A stretch of DNA of 64,000 nt from Setoptus koraiensis (Eukaryota; Arthropoda): the NCBI GenBank assembly GCA_048013815.1, contig CM106586.1, forward strand, positions 19,716,001 through 19,780,000, given 5' to 3'. This document shows positions 1 through 10,309 of the stretch, in pieces. Position 1 is the stretch's first letter, and each line of letters opens with the position of its first letter. The position numbers and the translations under genes are program-made. A model generated the notes under the pieces. It was not told the origin of the DNA, did not search any database, and worked only from the letters and a program-made list of their open reading frames with translations.

Positions 1-1185
1 TCCTCTAGCGGATCCTCAGATAGACACAATAGAGATGGCAAGTCCAGGAGTAGTAGGAAGACACAACACAAATCACGATCATCACACAAAGAGACAACAC
101 AACAACAGCAGGGAAGCAGATCGCCATCAGCAAATGACAAAAATTCAAAGGCCACTGGCTCGGCATCTAAATCTAGGTCAAGATCGGCTAGTGGTTCGCG
201 GTCAGGCTCAAAATCGCCATCTCGTTCCTCTAGATCACCGCACGGCGGTGGTTCCCCATCACGCAGACGGTCGTCACGTTCTAGTTCTCAATCGGGTTCA
301 AAAAGCCCACACTCTAGAAGTCGATCGCGCTCTAGGACATCATCAAGATCTCGGAGTCGATCACCCTACCGGCGCCGTAGGGGTAGCCGCAGTAGAAGCC
401 GCAGTAGAAGTCGTAGTCGCAGCCGCAGCCGTAGTAGAGGCATCAGATCACACCATCGTTCGCGTTCACCCAGAAGTAGACGGGGCTTCAGACCGAGCCG
501 TCCTTACAGAGGAAGATTCGCTGGTAGTAGTTATGTCGGACGAAGGTATATCAAGGGAGGAGGCGGCGGCGGAAGAGACTTGCGAAGACAACGTTCCCCG
601 TGGTCTCGTAGACGTAGAACGCCATCATTTTCACCTCATCGTCGCAGAAGAACTCCGTCACCCATGTCTCCACGTAGGAGACGCAGTCCTCTCATGTCAC
701 CTAGACGTCGTATGATGTCACCTCGTAACAGGTCGCCAATAGGTCAGGACGATCGTATGTTAGATTCACCGAGAATGGCACAAAGTTTACGCTCTGGTAT
801 GCCTCATGATCACATGAATCGTCTTCTAGCTAATCAGGATCATCAGACTACTAGATCATTTGATCGAATGGCTCCCATACAGAGAAGCCCAATGCTAAAC
901 CAAGATCCAGGTTATGACACATCATTGGCCATGCGACGTTCCCCAAATATCCTACATTCAAAGACAGACGGTACCGTATCTGCACATCCACTACTACAAG
1001 CGAATTCGAGCGGACAAACGGTGCCAAGCCAGCATAGTCCTGTTGTACCTAGTAAAAGGAAGAAGGAACACAAGGACAAAAAGAAGCACAAGAAACATAA
1101 GAAACACAAGAAGCACCGAGAAAGCCCTAGCAAGAAGAAGAAGCATAAGAAACACAAGAAACACAAAAAACACAAGACCCATTGA
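1..1185 (+). CDS. Arginine/serine-rich (SR-type) nuclear protein, 3' part only
   Basis: An open frame enters the window from the left edge in frame 1 and ends with TGA at 1183-1185, so the 5' part is missing. The first 190 or so residues are dense RS/SR dipeptides (RSRSRS runs around bases 380-440). A short Gly-rich patch follows, then many RRRSPM and SPRRR units, a less biased middle, and a basic tail of repeated KKHKKHKKH around bases 1060-1180. Such RS domains are typical of splicing and nuclear-speckle proteins (SR-related matrix proteins, SR-cyclophilins, NKAP-like proteins). No RRM, cyclophilin or zinc finger lies inside the window, so the exact family cannot be fixed. The first ATG in this frame (580) is internal, since the open frame and its RS composition continue upstream. 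Drosha starts about 850 bp downstream on the same strand. Confidence 0.8.
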   Translation, partial: SSSGSSDRHNRDGKSRSSRKTQHKSRSSHKETTQQQQGSRSPSANDKNSKATGSASKSRSRSASGSRSGSKSPSRSSRSPHGGGSPSRRRSSRSSSQSGSKSPHSRSRSRSRTSSRSRSRSPYRRRRGSRSRSRSRSRSRSRSRSRGIRSHHRSRSPRSRRGFRPSRPYRGRFAGSSYVGRRYIKGGGGGGRDLRRQRSPWSRRRRTPSFSPHRRRRTPSPMSPRRRRSPLMSPRRRMMSPRNRSPIGQDDRMLDSPRMAQSLRSGMPHDHMNRLLANQDHQTTRSFDRMAPIQRSPMLNQDPGYDTSLAMRRSPNILHSKTDGTVSAHPLLQANSSGQTVPSQHSPVVPSKRKKEHKDKKKHKKHKKHKKHRESPSKKKKHKKHKKHKKHKTH

Positions 1186-1215
1186 AACGGCACCTTATAT
1201 ACTAACTTTAATTTG

Positions 1216-1221
1216 AATAAA
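1216..1221 (+). terminator. Poly(A) signal of the SR-rich gene
   Basis: AATAAA lies 31 bases after the TGA stop of the SR-rich gene and fits a very short 3' UTR. Confidence 0.6.
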
Positions 1222-2037
1222 GTATTACATCTCCTGTCAGAATAGATTGACAGCTTCACACAGTAAAGTAGATATCGCTTGGATTCCAAGTTGCTCAATT
1301 TTGGACTATCGCTTAACTATCGAGTGCATTGTTTTATTAATTTCACATCCGATTCGATCACTGATATTCTTTATAATAGTCAAGAATATAGTCTTGAATA
1401 TGTGGAAAGTTGCCGCAAATTTTAGTTGCATTCAATCTAGGTAAAAGTGAGTTTACGATACTACAAAGTTGTAGAAGAGTTAGTATTTCACGCGAGTCTT
1501 GAACTGCGTAAGATGTTTCCAATACCCTTACACATGGTTCAAGAGAAATCAGACAGGGCGGCGCTACTCAGGTGCAAGAGAGTATCAGTCGATCGATAAT
1601 AAGCATTGCACCCCCTTGCGCTAAAACGCGCGCAGAGTGTGCTAGAGCAATCAAAAAAAGAAAATATTTAATGAAACACGCTGCTTTCCGCTTGACATTT
1701 TTGGGCGATGCAAGCGCCCCTGGCGGATTTTTTTAGACAGGGTTTAGGACAATTGGAGAAACCTCACACTTTACAACGGAGTTATCGGGCAACATCACAG
1801 AATGCATGCTGGTTGTGTAGCTTCGTAGGAGAAAATCACAATCGATCAATGAATTCTTTTTATCAACATATGTTGTATCGATCAGCATGACAATTAGGAG
1901 ATTTTTGTCAACGGATTAATACTCGTGTATGTTCATCCTCATATTATCTAGACATAGATCTATACATGTATATAGATGTAGATTAGTCAATCACCTAGAA
2001 TACAATATTTGCTCATCGAAAGTGACATTCTATTATT
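1222..2037. other. Intergenic region between the SR-rich gene and Drosha
   Basis: No convincing gene is seen. The only open frames are short (about 60 residues) and of random composition. The last 120 bases are AT-rich with TATATA-like strings and presumably hold the Drosha promoter and 5' UTR. Confidence 0.5.
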
Positions 2038-5000
2038 ATGAACGCAGTGCCTCGATTCACCAAGCACGAATATCTCGGAAGTTCATATTATGTTAAAAAT
2101 GACGAATACGATGAATACATATCTACTGCCAAAGCGCACATATTACACTCGGCCTTCAAGAAGAAATTGTTGGATCTGCCAGCTGAGATCCGAGAAAGTA
2201 AACCCGAGCCCGACCTACCAAACCGTCGATTGAAGGTGATCAACCTGAAGCAATATTATCGCCATCAGAGGCATCACCATCACCACCACAATCATCATCA
2301 TCATCATCGCAGCCATGGAAATGATCGTCACCATGGCCACAATCACCACAATGGCAACAACAATCACGCCCACCATGACAATTGTCATTTAGACATTGGT
2401 AGCGATTCAGACATAGATGTTAGCGATTCCGATCTAGATGATAGCGACAATGATATGAGTGCAGTTGCAGAGTTGCAGAGAAAACAGGCCCACCCTTACC
2501 GGCTTCACAATGAACTCTGGTATAATGACAAAGGCGAAATGAACGATGGTCCCGTGTGCCGTTGCAGTGCCAATGCTCGCAAAACCGGAATTAGGCATGG
2601 CATTTATCCTGGCGAAGATCATCTGAAGCCGTGCGATCCTCACTCTAACAATGCGGACAGACTTTACCATTACTTGTTAGTTATAGAACCTATGTCGAAC
2701 TATGTCACGAAATTTCCAACTAAGATTAGTCACGACAATCATTACTATGAATTCGAAGGATTCTCATTACTTTCTCACTCACCATTAGAAAATTTGACTC
2801 CATGCAAGATAATACGTTTCAATATTGAATACACCATCACTCTCGTACCGGATGTAGTTCCTAATAATTTCACTATTCAAGCCCTAGATATGATCCATGA
2901 ATACCTTTACAAAGAGATTCTAGAGCTGGTAGATCTAGATTGGAAAGCCTCTGGAGATCAAAATGGATGCCCAAGGTTTCACCTCTATCCTAGGTTCTGT
3001 CGAATGAATTCATCGGAAGTTAAAGAAATACTAAATATCGACGCCATCATTTCTTACTTAATACAAGAGTTTGACCTCCTAATCAATGAACCTAGACTTA
3101 ACGAAATCAAAAGCATGTCAAAGGAGGAATGGCTGGAATTTACAAAACGGTACAAAAACATGATTGTGACGGCTCCTGGCATGAAACCGGCCGCTCTCAG
3201 AGTTGACAGGATAGATTGCGATGATAGCAATGAGGAAGGCGCCAAAGCATCTGGAAAACCCGTTATAGTGCACTTTGGATCGAGGCCACCTCAATTGAGC
3301 TACGCTGGCAATCCTAAGTATCATAGAGCCTGTAAAGATCTACAAAAGTTCAGACATCTATTAGCAAATAAGCCCAAGGTTAGTTTCGATGACAGGCAAA
3401 CACTGTGTCTGAAGGAGGAACGCCTGCAGGAGATGAAGGGCAAGGGAGATTTGAAAAGAGACACAACGGTAGTACTTGGGTGTGAGGGGTTCTACACCAC
3501 GGGGTTGCTGTGTGATGTAGTCCAGCATGCGATGCTCATGCCTGTTATAGTATGCCATATCAGATTTCACCAGTCTTTGGTCAAATTGGAGGAAAAGATC
3601 AATTATCAATTTAGGGACCGCTATCTGCTGCAATTAGCCTTAACCCATCCATCATACAGAGAAAATTATGGCACCAATGCCGATCACGCCAGAAACGTCC
3701 TCACTAACTGTGGTGTCAGGCAGCCTATCTATGGTGACAAGAAGATTCATTTCCAGAACACTAGAAAGCGTGGAATAAATATGTTGATAAATATTATGTC
3801 AAGATTTGGTTGTGAACAAGAAACCATGTCTAACATTAACCATAACGAGCGACTTGAATTCCTAGGTGACGCCGTGGTCGAGTTCCTATCATCCATCCAT
3901 TTATTCTTTATATTTCCAGACTTGGAGGAGGGCGGACTAGCAACGTATAGGGCGGCACTTGTTCAAAATCAACATTTGGCTGTTCTAGCAAAAACCTTAG
4001 AACTGGACAGATATATGCTTTATGCGCACGGATCAGATTTATGTCACGACCTCGAACTCAGACACGCTATGGCCAACTGCTTTGAGGCTTTGATGGCAGC
4101 TCTATTTCTTGATGGAAGCACAGATATAGCGGACCAAGTTTTTAGCAAAGTCTTATTTGGCGATGACGAACATTTGCTCAACACATGGGTGAATTATCCG
4201 AAGCATCCATTGCAGCAGGAATATCCTGACGGAGACCGTCACTTGATTGAAGACGTGGATAGATTGCAAAAATTGGTGGAGTTTGAGGATCTGACCGGGA
4301 TAAAGTTCAATCACATTAGACTGTTAGCTAGAGCATTCACTCATCGTAGCATAGGTTTTACCAATTTAACTCTTGGAACTAATCAACGTATGGAGTTTCT
4401 AGGCGATACTGTTCTGCAATTAATAGCTTCCGAATACCTATATAAGTACTTCCCTGGTCACCACGAAGGTCATTTGTCCTTGTTGCGTAGCTCTCTGGTA
4501 AACAATCGAACTCAATCAGTAGTGTGCGACGATTTAGGTATGACTGAATTTGCCTTTATAAACTACATGAAAGGCGAACTGAAGACCAAAGATCGAGCAG
4601 ATCTTCTGGAGGCTCTACTAGGAGCTTTATACGTTGACAAAGGTTTGGAAGTGTGCCGAGTATTTTGTCAAGTGTGTTTCTTCCCTCGTTTGCAAGATTT
4701 TATCATACATCAGAATTGGAATGATCCAAAGTCAAAATTACAACAATGTTGTTTGACGTTGCGTTCATTGGACAGCTGCGAGCCGGATATACCCATATAT
4801 AAAGTAATAGAGACAATAGGACCTACTAATACAAGGGTTTATCGCGTTGCTGTTTATTTCCGAGATAAAAGACTGGCCAAAGGTGACGGACACAGCATCC
4901 AAGAGGCCGAGATGTCTGCTGCCACCAATGCCTTGAATCAATCTGCCGATTTATTTCCCCAACTGGATTACCAGAAGAAAGTATTAGAGCGACTAAATAG

Positions 5001-5211
5001 GAACTCTGCCAAGCGACCAAGACTACACAACAACATCAACAACAACAGCAACAACAGTAACAAGGGCAACAACAGCAACAGCAACAACAGCGATAACAGC
5101 AGCAGCAGCAACAACAGCAACAACAGCAACAACATCAACAACAACAGCAACAACAACAACAACAACAAATCTCCAAGCTCTATATCTGGAAACTTCTTAC
5201 CACTAATGTGA
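2038..5211 (+). CDS. drosha: Drosha, ribonuclease III of the Microprocessor
   Basis: Nuclear RNase III that, with its DGCR8/Pasha partner, cuts primary microRNA hairpins. The 1057-residue frame has the Drosha order of domains: a His-rich then Asp/Ser-rich segment (about 75-145), the central domain with conserved RLHNELWYND and CRCSANARKTGIRHGIYPGE (about 160-200), RNase IIIa (about 520-720), RNase IIIb (about 740-890) and a dsRNA-binding domain (about 896-970). Catalytic acidic residues are present in both RNase domains: E607, D611 and E683 (IIIa), and E786, D790, D855 and E858 (IIIb). It is shorter than the vertebrate enzyme (about 1370 aa) because the Pro-rich and RS-rich N-terminus is missing; an upstream exon cannot be excluded. 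The C-terminus adds an Asn/Ser tract encoded by AAC/AGC repeats (bases 5029-5170). The whole frame has no intron. Identity is certain; only the start is open to doubt. Confidence 0.96.
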   Translation: MNAVPRFTKHEYLGSSYYVKNDEYDEYISTAKAHILHSAFKKKLLDLPAEIRESKPEPDLPNRRLKVINLKQYYRHQRHHHHHHNHHHHHRSHGNDRHHGHNHHNGNNNHAHHDNCHLDIGSDSDIDVSDSDLDDSDNDMSAVAELQRKQAHPYRLHNELWYNDKGEMNDGPVCRCSANARKTGIRHGIYPGEDHLKPCDPHSNNADRLYHYLLVIEPMSNYVTKFPTKISHDNHYYEFEGFSLLSHSPLENLTPCKIIRFNIEYTITLVPDVVPNNFTIQALDMIHEYLYKEILELVDLDWKASGDQNGCPRFHLYPRFCRMNSSEVKEILNIDAIISYLIQEFDLLINEPRLNEIKSMSKEEWLEFTKRYKNMIVTAPGMKPAALRVDRIDCDDSNEEGAKASGKPVIVHFGSRPPQLSYAGNPKYHRACKDLQKFRHLLANKPKVSFDDRQTLCLKEERLQEMKGKGDLKRDTTVVLGCEGFYTTGLLCDVVQHAMLMPVIVCHIRFHQSLVKLEEKINYQFRDRYLLQLALTHPSYRENYGTNADHARNVLTNCGVRQPIYGDKKIHFQNTRKRGINMLINIMSRFGCEQETMSNINHNERLEFLGDAVVEFLSSIHLFFIFPDLEEGGLATYRAALVQNQHLAVLAKTLELDRYMLYAHGSDLCHDLELRHAMANCFEALMAALFLDGSTDIADQVFSKVLFGDDEHLLNTWVNYPKHPLQQEYPDGDRHLIEDVDRLQKLVEFEDLTGIKFNHIRLLARAFTHRSIGFTNLTLGTNQRMEFLGDTVLQLIASEYLYKYFPGHHEGHLSLLRSSLVNNRTQSVVCDDLGMTEFAFINYMKGELKTKDRADLLEALLGALYVDKGLEVCRVFCQVCFFPRLQDFIIHQNWNDPKSKLQQCCLTLRSLDSCEPDIPIYKVIETIGPTNTRVYRVAVYFRDKRLAKGDGHSIQEAEMSAATNALNQSADLFPQLDYQKKVLERLNRNSAKRPRLHNNINNNSNNSNKGNNSNSNNSDNSSSSNNSNNSNNINNNSNNNNNNKSPSSISGNFLPLM

Positions 5212-5241
5212 TACAAGGCAACGATAAATAGTAGCAATAAT

Positions 5242-5254
5242 AATAAATAATAAA
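5242..5254 (+). terminator. Poly(A) signals of Drosha
   Basis: Two overlapping AATAAA copies (5242-5247 and 5249-5254) lie 31-43 bases after the Drosha stop. Confidence 0.6.
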
Positions 5255-6554
5255 AGATACTGTGGCAGTCGCGGTTGCAATCGCGAATTGATATGAGAAG
5301 AATAAAGCGTAGAAGAATGATTGGTGGCTCCCGTGGTGCCGTGGGACGCCAGTGTATGCTCACTAGACTAGATGATATAGTGTGGTGGCCGGTGATTAGT
5401 ATTGAGTTGAGCACCAGAATAATAAGATAAAAAGCGTACTTAACCTATTGCGTGTGTGGTGTGACCGTAGCATAACGATGGTGAGACACAGCGAGAGAGT
5501 GAGTGGCGTTGGTTTGCATTTGTTGGCCGCCGATCGAGATGATATCTCGTTTGCAACGTCGGTTGCAGAAGCGAGCGGCCAGTGAGCTGCCCGGCGCGTT
5601 CTGACGGAATATCTATCCGTCCAACAAGTGATCAGTTCGGACCTTGAGTGAGTTGTGCGCCGCTGCATCACTTTTGCATAACTTTGGCTTTGGCATCAGT
5701 GGAGGACGCGATAGGAAAGATGGCCGAGTGTCCAAGTGGTGCAACAGGTTGGTATCGTCCATCGCGGTTCACTGAACGACTAACGAGTTCCCACTGCCAG
5801 TCTGCCAGTGGCAGTTTGGCTGTTGCACCATCCGCACTAACTGCAGTTTGGGCATCATCTGCACCATTTGCACCACTCTGACCATTGGCACCATTCGCAG
5901 AATTGGCACCGTTGGCACCGTCTGCAGTTTGCGTAGTGTCTGCACCGTCTGCAGACTGCAGTTTGCGCACTGTCTGCACCGATCTGCGGCGCGTTGTGTG
6001 CAGTGTGTGTCGCGGCAGTTTAGTTGCGGCCATTGTGGCAGTGGGCAGTTGCATCGCGACGGCGAGTGGTAAGTGGAGCTGCAGGCTGCAGCAGCAGCAG
6101 CATCGGCTCGCAGCAGCCACAGCGTCTTGAAGACGAACAATTTTTTGTTCTTGATTCTGGGCTGCATCGCGGTGCAGCACCACCAGTGCTGCGACAGCAG
6201 TGATAGCGTTATCGTTATTGTTTTGTTATTATTGCCATCGCTATCACACTGTTCACCTACGTCGGGCCAATAGCATCGGACCCTGTCGCCATGGATACAT
6301 AACCAGCCCGTTACATAACCACACACATTCATCACTATTATTATTACTATTATCACTATTACTATTATTATTATCACTATTATCATTATTGCTGCTATTA
6401 TTATTTCATCATTGCTCGACCATCAGTATTATTAGTATTATCAATTATTGTCGATCGTCGCGACTAATAGGCACAGATTTGATTGGACATTAATTTTTTA
6501 ATTTTTTTAACATGACGACGCTGTCATTGATTCAGTAATTGGACAAAGCAACAA
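5255..6554 (+). other. Intergenic region and probable long 5' UTR or promoter of the frizzled gene
   Basis: About 1.3 kb without a credible gene. It contains GCACCATTTGCA-type degenerate repeats (about 5830-5960), a CAG run near 6090 and an ATT/ATC microsatellite (6331-6412). The open frames here on both strands are repeat translations and match no recognisable protein. Confidence 0.5.
6331..6412. repeat. ATT/ATC trinucleotide microsatellite
   Basis: Imperfect run of ATT, ACT and ATC triplets just upstream of the frizzled start codon, probably in its 5' UTR or promoter. Confidence 0.85.
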
Positions 6555-8279
6555 ATGGACACAGCAACAGGCACAACGACTGCGGCTCTGTTGTGGGCCG
6601 CACTGTCGCTGGCCCACGTACTCATGGGCGCCGCGTCGATGCCCCAATCGCCCATCGCCGGCCAGTCGTCGGCCATGGCAAGCGGCTCGTTCTTGGACGA
6701 CAGCAAATGCCAGCGTCTGCAGATACCATTTTGCGACGGCGTCGACTACAACGACACCATATTTCCCAACATTCTCAATCACGCCAATCAACAGGAGGCC
6801 TCGCAGGAGATCAACATATACTGGCCATTGTTAAAAGTCAACTGTTCCAGGGACATTCAGATATTTTTGTGTTCGGTGTTTGCGCCAATATGCTACCACG
6901 AAATAGAACATTTGCCCCTGGTGCAACCGTGCCGCTCACTGTGCGAATCGGCCCGTTCAGGCTGCGAGCACCTCATGACACAATTCGGCTTTCCCTGGCC
7001 AGAGACACTGGCCTGTGGCCGGTTTCCCGATTACGAGGTGGACAAATTGTGCGTCGGCCGGCCCAGCTACAACCAGTCAAACAGCAACAACCACGCCGAC
7101 ACCAACCAACTGGCCTCAAACAGACACAATGGTCCGGACCATGTGCCAAACAACAACCTGACCGGCTTCGGCGCCAACGCAAACTCTCAACGAGATCTCG
7201 AATTTCAGTGTCCTGAAAATTTCAAGACGCCGCCCGGTTACGATTCGCACGTCATTCAATTGAATGGCAAAACATACAAAAATTGCGGAATACCCTGCGA
7301 CAATGTCCTGCTCAATAAGGACGACACCGTAACGCTGCGACAATTCAACGGCCTGCTGGCCTTCGTTGCGCTAGCGGCCACTAGCTTCACCTGTGCCACA
7401 TTTCTATTCCTGTCCAAGCGATTCAGGTACCCAGAGCGGGTTATTATTATTATTGCCTTCTGTAATCTATTTGTTGCCATTTGTTACATTATTGGATTCT
7501 TCATGGACGATCAAATCGCATGCAACGAACCATTTGCGCCCCCAAAGTCCATACAAAATATCAAAATGATTCGCACGGTTACGCGCGGCAATAAAAAACC
7601 CGGCTGCACATCACTATTTATGGCCCTATATTTCTTTGACACGGCCACCTCGCTCTGGTTCCTCATGCTCGGCATCAGTTGGTTCATGTCGGCCGGCCTC
7701 ATTTGGGCCACCGAGGCCATTGAGCGCGTCTCAAACATGTTTCACATTGTCACTTGGTCCATATCGGGCCTACTAACAACAACACTGTTGGCTCTCGGCG
7801 AAATAGAGGGCGACGTCATGTCGGGCGTGTGCTATTTGGGATTCTGGAAAAAGGACTACATTTGGCTGTTTGTTGTATTGCCAAAATTGTTGTGTTTAGT
7901 TGTAGGACTGGTGCTTATATTGGCATCGTTTGTTCTATTGTCAAAAACAAGAAAAATTCTCAATCAAGAGGGAACAAAAACAGACAAACTAGAGAAGCTC
8001 ACATTGAAAATATTGACATTCACCTTTTTATTTACAATACTATACTCCATCCAGTTAATCTCAATCAAGCATGAGTACCAGAATCTCAACTCATGGCTCA
8101 CTGCCTGGCAATTGAACATATGCAAAAGTAGAGAGTACTCTATACCGTGCCCATCAAAACTTATGAGCCAACCCATGACGCCCCATTATTCTACTTTTCT
8201 ACTCAAATATGCATCAGTTCTTTCAATAGGAATCGTCTCTTGCGCTGTCAATTGGTGTAAATTCAAAATAAGAAGATGA
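6555..8279 (+). CDS. Frizzled-family Wnt receptor with a very short C-terminus
   Basis: Seven-transmembrane Wnt receptor of the plasma membrane, 574 residues, one exon. A hydrophobic signal peptide (about 5-28) precedes a cysteine-rich domain from C52 to C166 with the expected frizzled cysteines and signatures (PFCDGVDYNDT, CRSLCESARSGCEHLM, FGFPWPE). An Asn-rich linker follows (about 170-215). Then comes the juxtamembrane YKNCGIPC and seven hydrophobic helices (about 265 to 568), including GCTSLFMALYFFDTATSLWFL. The family-specific KTxxxW motif that normally follows helix 7 and binds Dishevelled is not present: after CAVNW the protein ends in CKFKIRR. A poly(A) signal 124 bases after the stop argues that this is the real end. 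I cannot assign a specific frizzled subtype from the sequence alone. Confidence 0.93.
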   Translation: MDTATGTTTAALLWAALSLAHVLMGAASMPQSPIAGQSSAMASGSFLDDSKCQRLQIPFCDGVDYNDTIFPNILNHANQQEASQEINIYWPLLKVNCSRDIQIFLCSVFAPICYHEIEHLPLVQPCRSLCESARSGCEHLMTQFGFPWPETLACGRFPDYEVDKLCVGRPSYNQSNSNNHADTNQLASNRHNGPDHVPNNNLTGFGANANSQRDLEFQCPENFKTPPGYDSHVIQLNGKTYKNCGIPCDNVLLNKDDTVTLRQFNGLLAFVALAATSFTCATFLFLSKRFRYPERVIIIIAFCNLFVAICYIIGFFMDDQIACNEPFAPPKSIQNIKMIRTVTRGNKKPGCTSLFMALYFFDTATSLWFLMLGISWFMSAGLIWATEAIERVSNMFHIVTWSISGLLTTTLLALGEIEGDVMSGVCYLGFWKKDYIWLFVVLPKLLCLVVGLVLILASFVLLSKTRKILNQEGTKTDKLEKLTLKILTFTFLFTILYSIQLISIKHEYQNLNSWLTAWQLNICKSREYSIPCPSKLMSQPMTPHYSTFLLKYASVLSIGIVSCAVNWCKFKIRR

Positions 8280-8402
8280 TTACTAGATCAAAACAACGAA
8301 TTTAAGACAATATGGCAGCAAAAAGATGACACGGTATTATCAGAACGGTGGAATTTATATGTAAATATGTAAATAATCTAGAAATGAATCAAACAATTAT
8401 AC

Positions 8403-8408
8403 AATAAA
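8403..8408 (+). terminator. Poly(A) signal of the frizzled gene
   Basis: AATAAA within an AT-rich 3' region, 124 bases downstream of the stop codon. Confidence 0.5.
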
Positions 8409-9277
8409 TAATATATAGCACCGGTTGTGTACGATTAACATAAATCTTTCCACTCCACCTTCTAAGGCTCCTTTGGGTTGAAAGGCTCACCTGTTGAATA
8501 GTTGGCATCATTTCAAAATTTTAAGGAATTTGCTCATTCGGGCTTACAACGGCGCCACAAGTCACCCTTCGACGGGCACGATCTGGATTACTTTGGCAAT
8601 ATTCGAAAGCTTCGAAGCCAGTTGCTGCGGAATCGCCAGCCCTAGTTTGAATATCAAAACAACAACATACATGTAGCGCGGGGTTCGACCACGATATATC
8701 ATGATGAAAGAGCATATTTTTTAATCATTACAAGCTTTTATTAAGTCGTTGTATCGGTTATTTTTGACTATTATCAAACAGGGTTTCTTTCATTACAAAT
8801 TTCTTAATAGACAATATAGGTAGTGCAGTGTATATAGTAGTGTAAGATCAAAATGAATGGCTTTTGTTGCAATAATAGAAGCAGTGAAGGAAAACAAGGA
8901 AACGAGGAACAGGTAATGTAGTTTGATTGGAAATCTACAACAGTTACAATTGTACTTGTTGCTGATAGAGATTTGGAAACAAACTCAGAATAATAACCTG
9001 TTGCTATTTTACAGCAGCGTTGTTGTTACAATCTGTTGTTATAATTAATGAGCATAATCATAACAATAATTTGTGTCTACTGTATTATGGCTGCAATGAA
9101 GTTGTGCTGTTGCACACTATACAATAATTTTATCCGTATGTAGATAGATCTGATAGATTTATAATAATTACAAAAAGGGTCTCAGCTATATTTATATATA
9201 TTTAGATATATCTTTGTTGCTATGTTTGTTGTTATTGTTGGTATTGTTGCCGTTTGAAACTCATTTCAGCTCTCTCA
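8409..9277. other. Intergenic region with one candidate small exon
   Basis: AT-rich sequence between two convergent genes. The only coding-like item is an ATG in good context (AAAATGA) at 8854. It opens a 20-codon stretch with an early CysCys pair and runs into a consensus donor CAG/GTAATG at about 8914. No matching downstream exon was identified. Confidence 0.35.
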
Positions 9278-10309
9278 TTACTTTCCTATAGCAGCTCCCT
9301 TGCCGCCCTTTCCTGCCAAAATAACACTCTTAGCGCCGGCCGCTCCACCTTTCTTGAAGGCTGCCTTACCGAAGGCTCCCTTCTTGAATCCAGCCTTGGT
9401 GGCACCGCCAGCAGCAAAGCCTTTCGCGCCTCCCTTGGCTCCCTTCTTGAATCCGGCCGCTCCGGCTGCTCCCGCGAATCCTTTCTTGGCCACGAATCCC
9501 TTGCTGGCTCCGCCGGCCGCTCCGAAAGCTGCTCCCTTGCCAAATTTGAATGCAGAATCATGATGGAATGCCTTGATGGTACCGAAGGCCTTCTTGTGTC
9601 CGGCGGCGAAGCTACCGAATTTTCCGCCCTTCTTTCCGAATTTGGCCGCGTAACCTGCTCCACTAGCGAAACCTGCCTTCTTGCCGCCCTTCTTAAAACC
9701 GCCGGCCGCTGCCGCGGCACCCTTGGCGAATCCCGCTTTCTTGCCGGCCTTTGCCCCGAATCCGGCCGCTCCCTTGGCGCCCGACTTGAAGCCTTCAATT
9801 GGCACGACCACGATCAAACGCACGCAGATTATAGACGGGGGGGGGGGGGAATTAGTGATTTATGTTTTGCAGCAACGCCGCTTGGACTTTAGGCAAAATT
9901 GGTCATGGTCGGTGGTGCCACTATACTTACCGGCCGCTGCGCCTTTCTTGAAGCCTCCCTTGGTTATGACGGCGCCCGCCTTGCCGCCGCCCACGGCCCC
10001 AGTTTCGGCGACGCTCAGATCTCTCTCGCTGGCCGCGCCGTCTAACGGGTCTCGCAATGACAATTCCTGCAGACTCGATTGTTGCTCCAATTCTGAGTCT
10101 GATTGAGCAATTACTAAATTCGATATGATGATGCTGACGCCCACGACGGTCAAGACAAATGTCTAATGAATTGCGTCATGAACAACAACGACAACAACAG
10201 TGAGCGATTAGTCGGGCTTCATTTGAGCACACACAACTAACACGAAATCTGTTTGGCTTTGTTGGCAGTCTTGGCTACTTACCGTGGACAATTTGGTTAG
10301 TTTCACCAT
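9278..10309 (-). CDS. Secreted Gly/Lys/Ala-rich repetitive protein (three exons)
   Basis: Exons on the minus strand are 10283-10309, 9931-10162 and 9278-9792. Both introns have good donors (GTAAGT) and AG acceptors and keep the frame, giving 257 residues. Exon 1 codes MVKLTKLST; exon 2 continues with a hydrophobic stretch ending in NLVIAQ, which makes a typical signal peptide (about 1-31). A short acidic segment (about 32-65) looks like a propeptide. The mature part is made of irregular GFKKGA, GKKAGF and GGFKKG units, with about half of all residues Gly, Ala or Lys, regular Phe, and one His-containing insert near the middle. No cysteine occurs in the repeat part. Composition suggests a structural, cuticular or adhesive secretion, or a cationic antimicrobial-like protein; this is inference only and I recognise no named family. 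Confidence 0.82.
9837..9849. repeat. Poly-G run inside an intron
   Basis: About 13 consecutive G on the plus strand, inside intron 2 of the Gly/Lys-rich gene. The exact length is prone to sequencing error. Confidence 0.7.

Noticed and set aside
8676..8700. tRNA B-box-like GGGTTCGACCAC
   Set aside because: No matching A box or acceptor stem can be folded around it on either strand.
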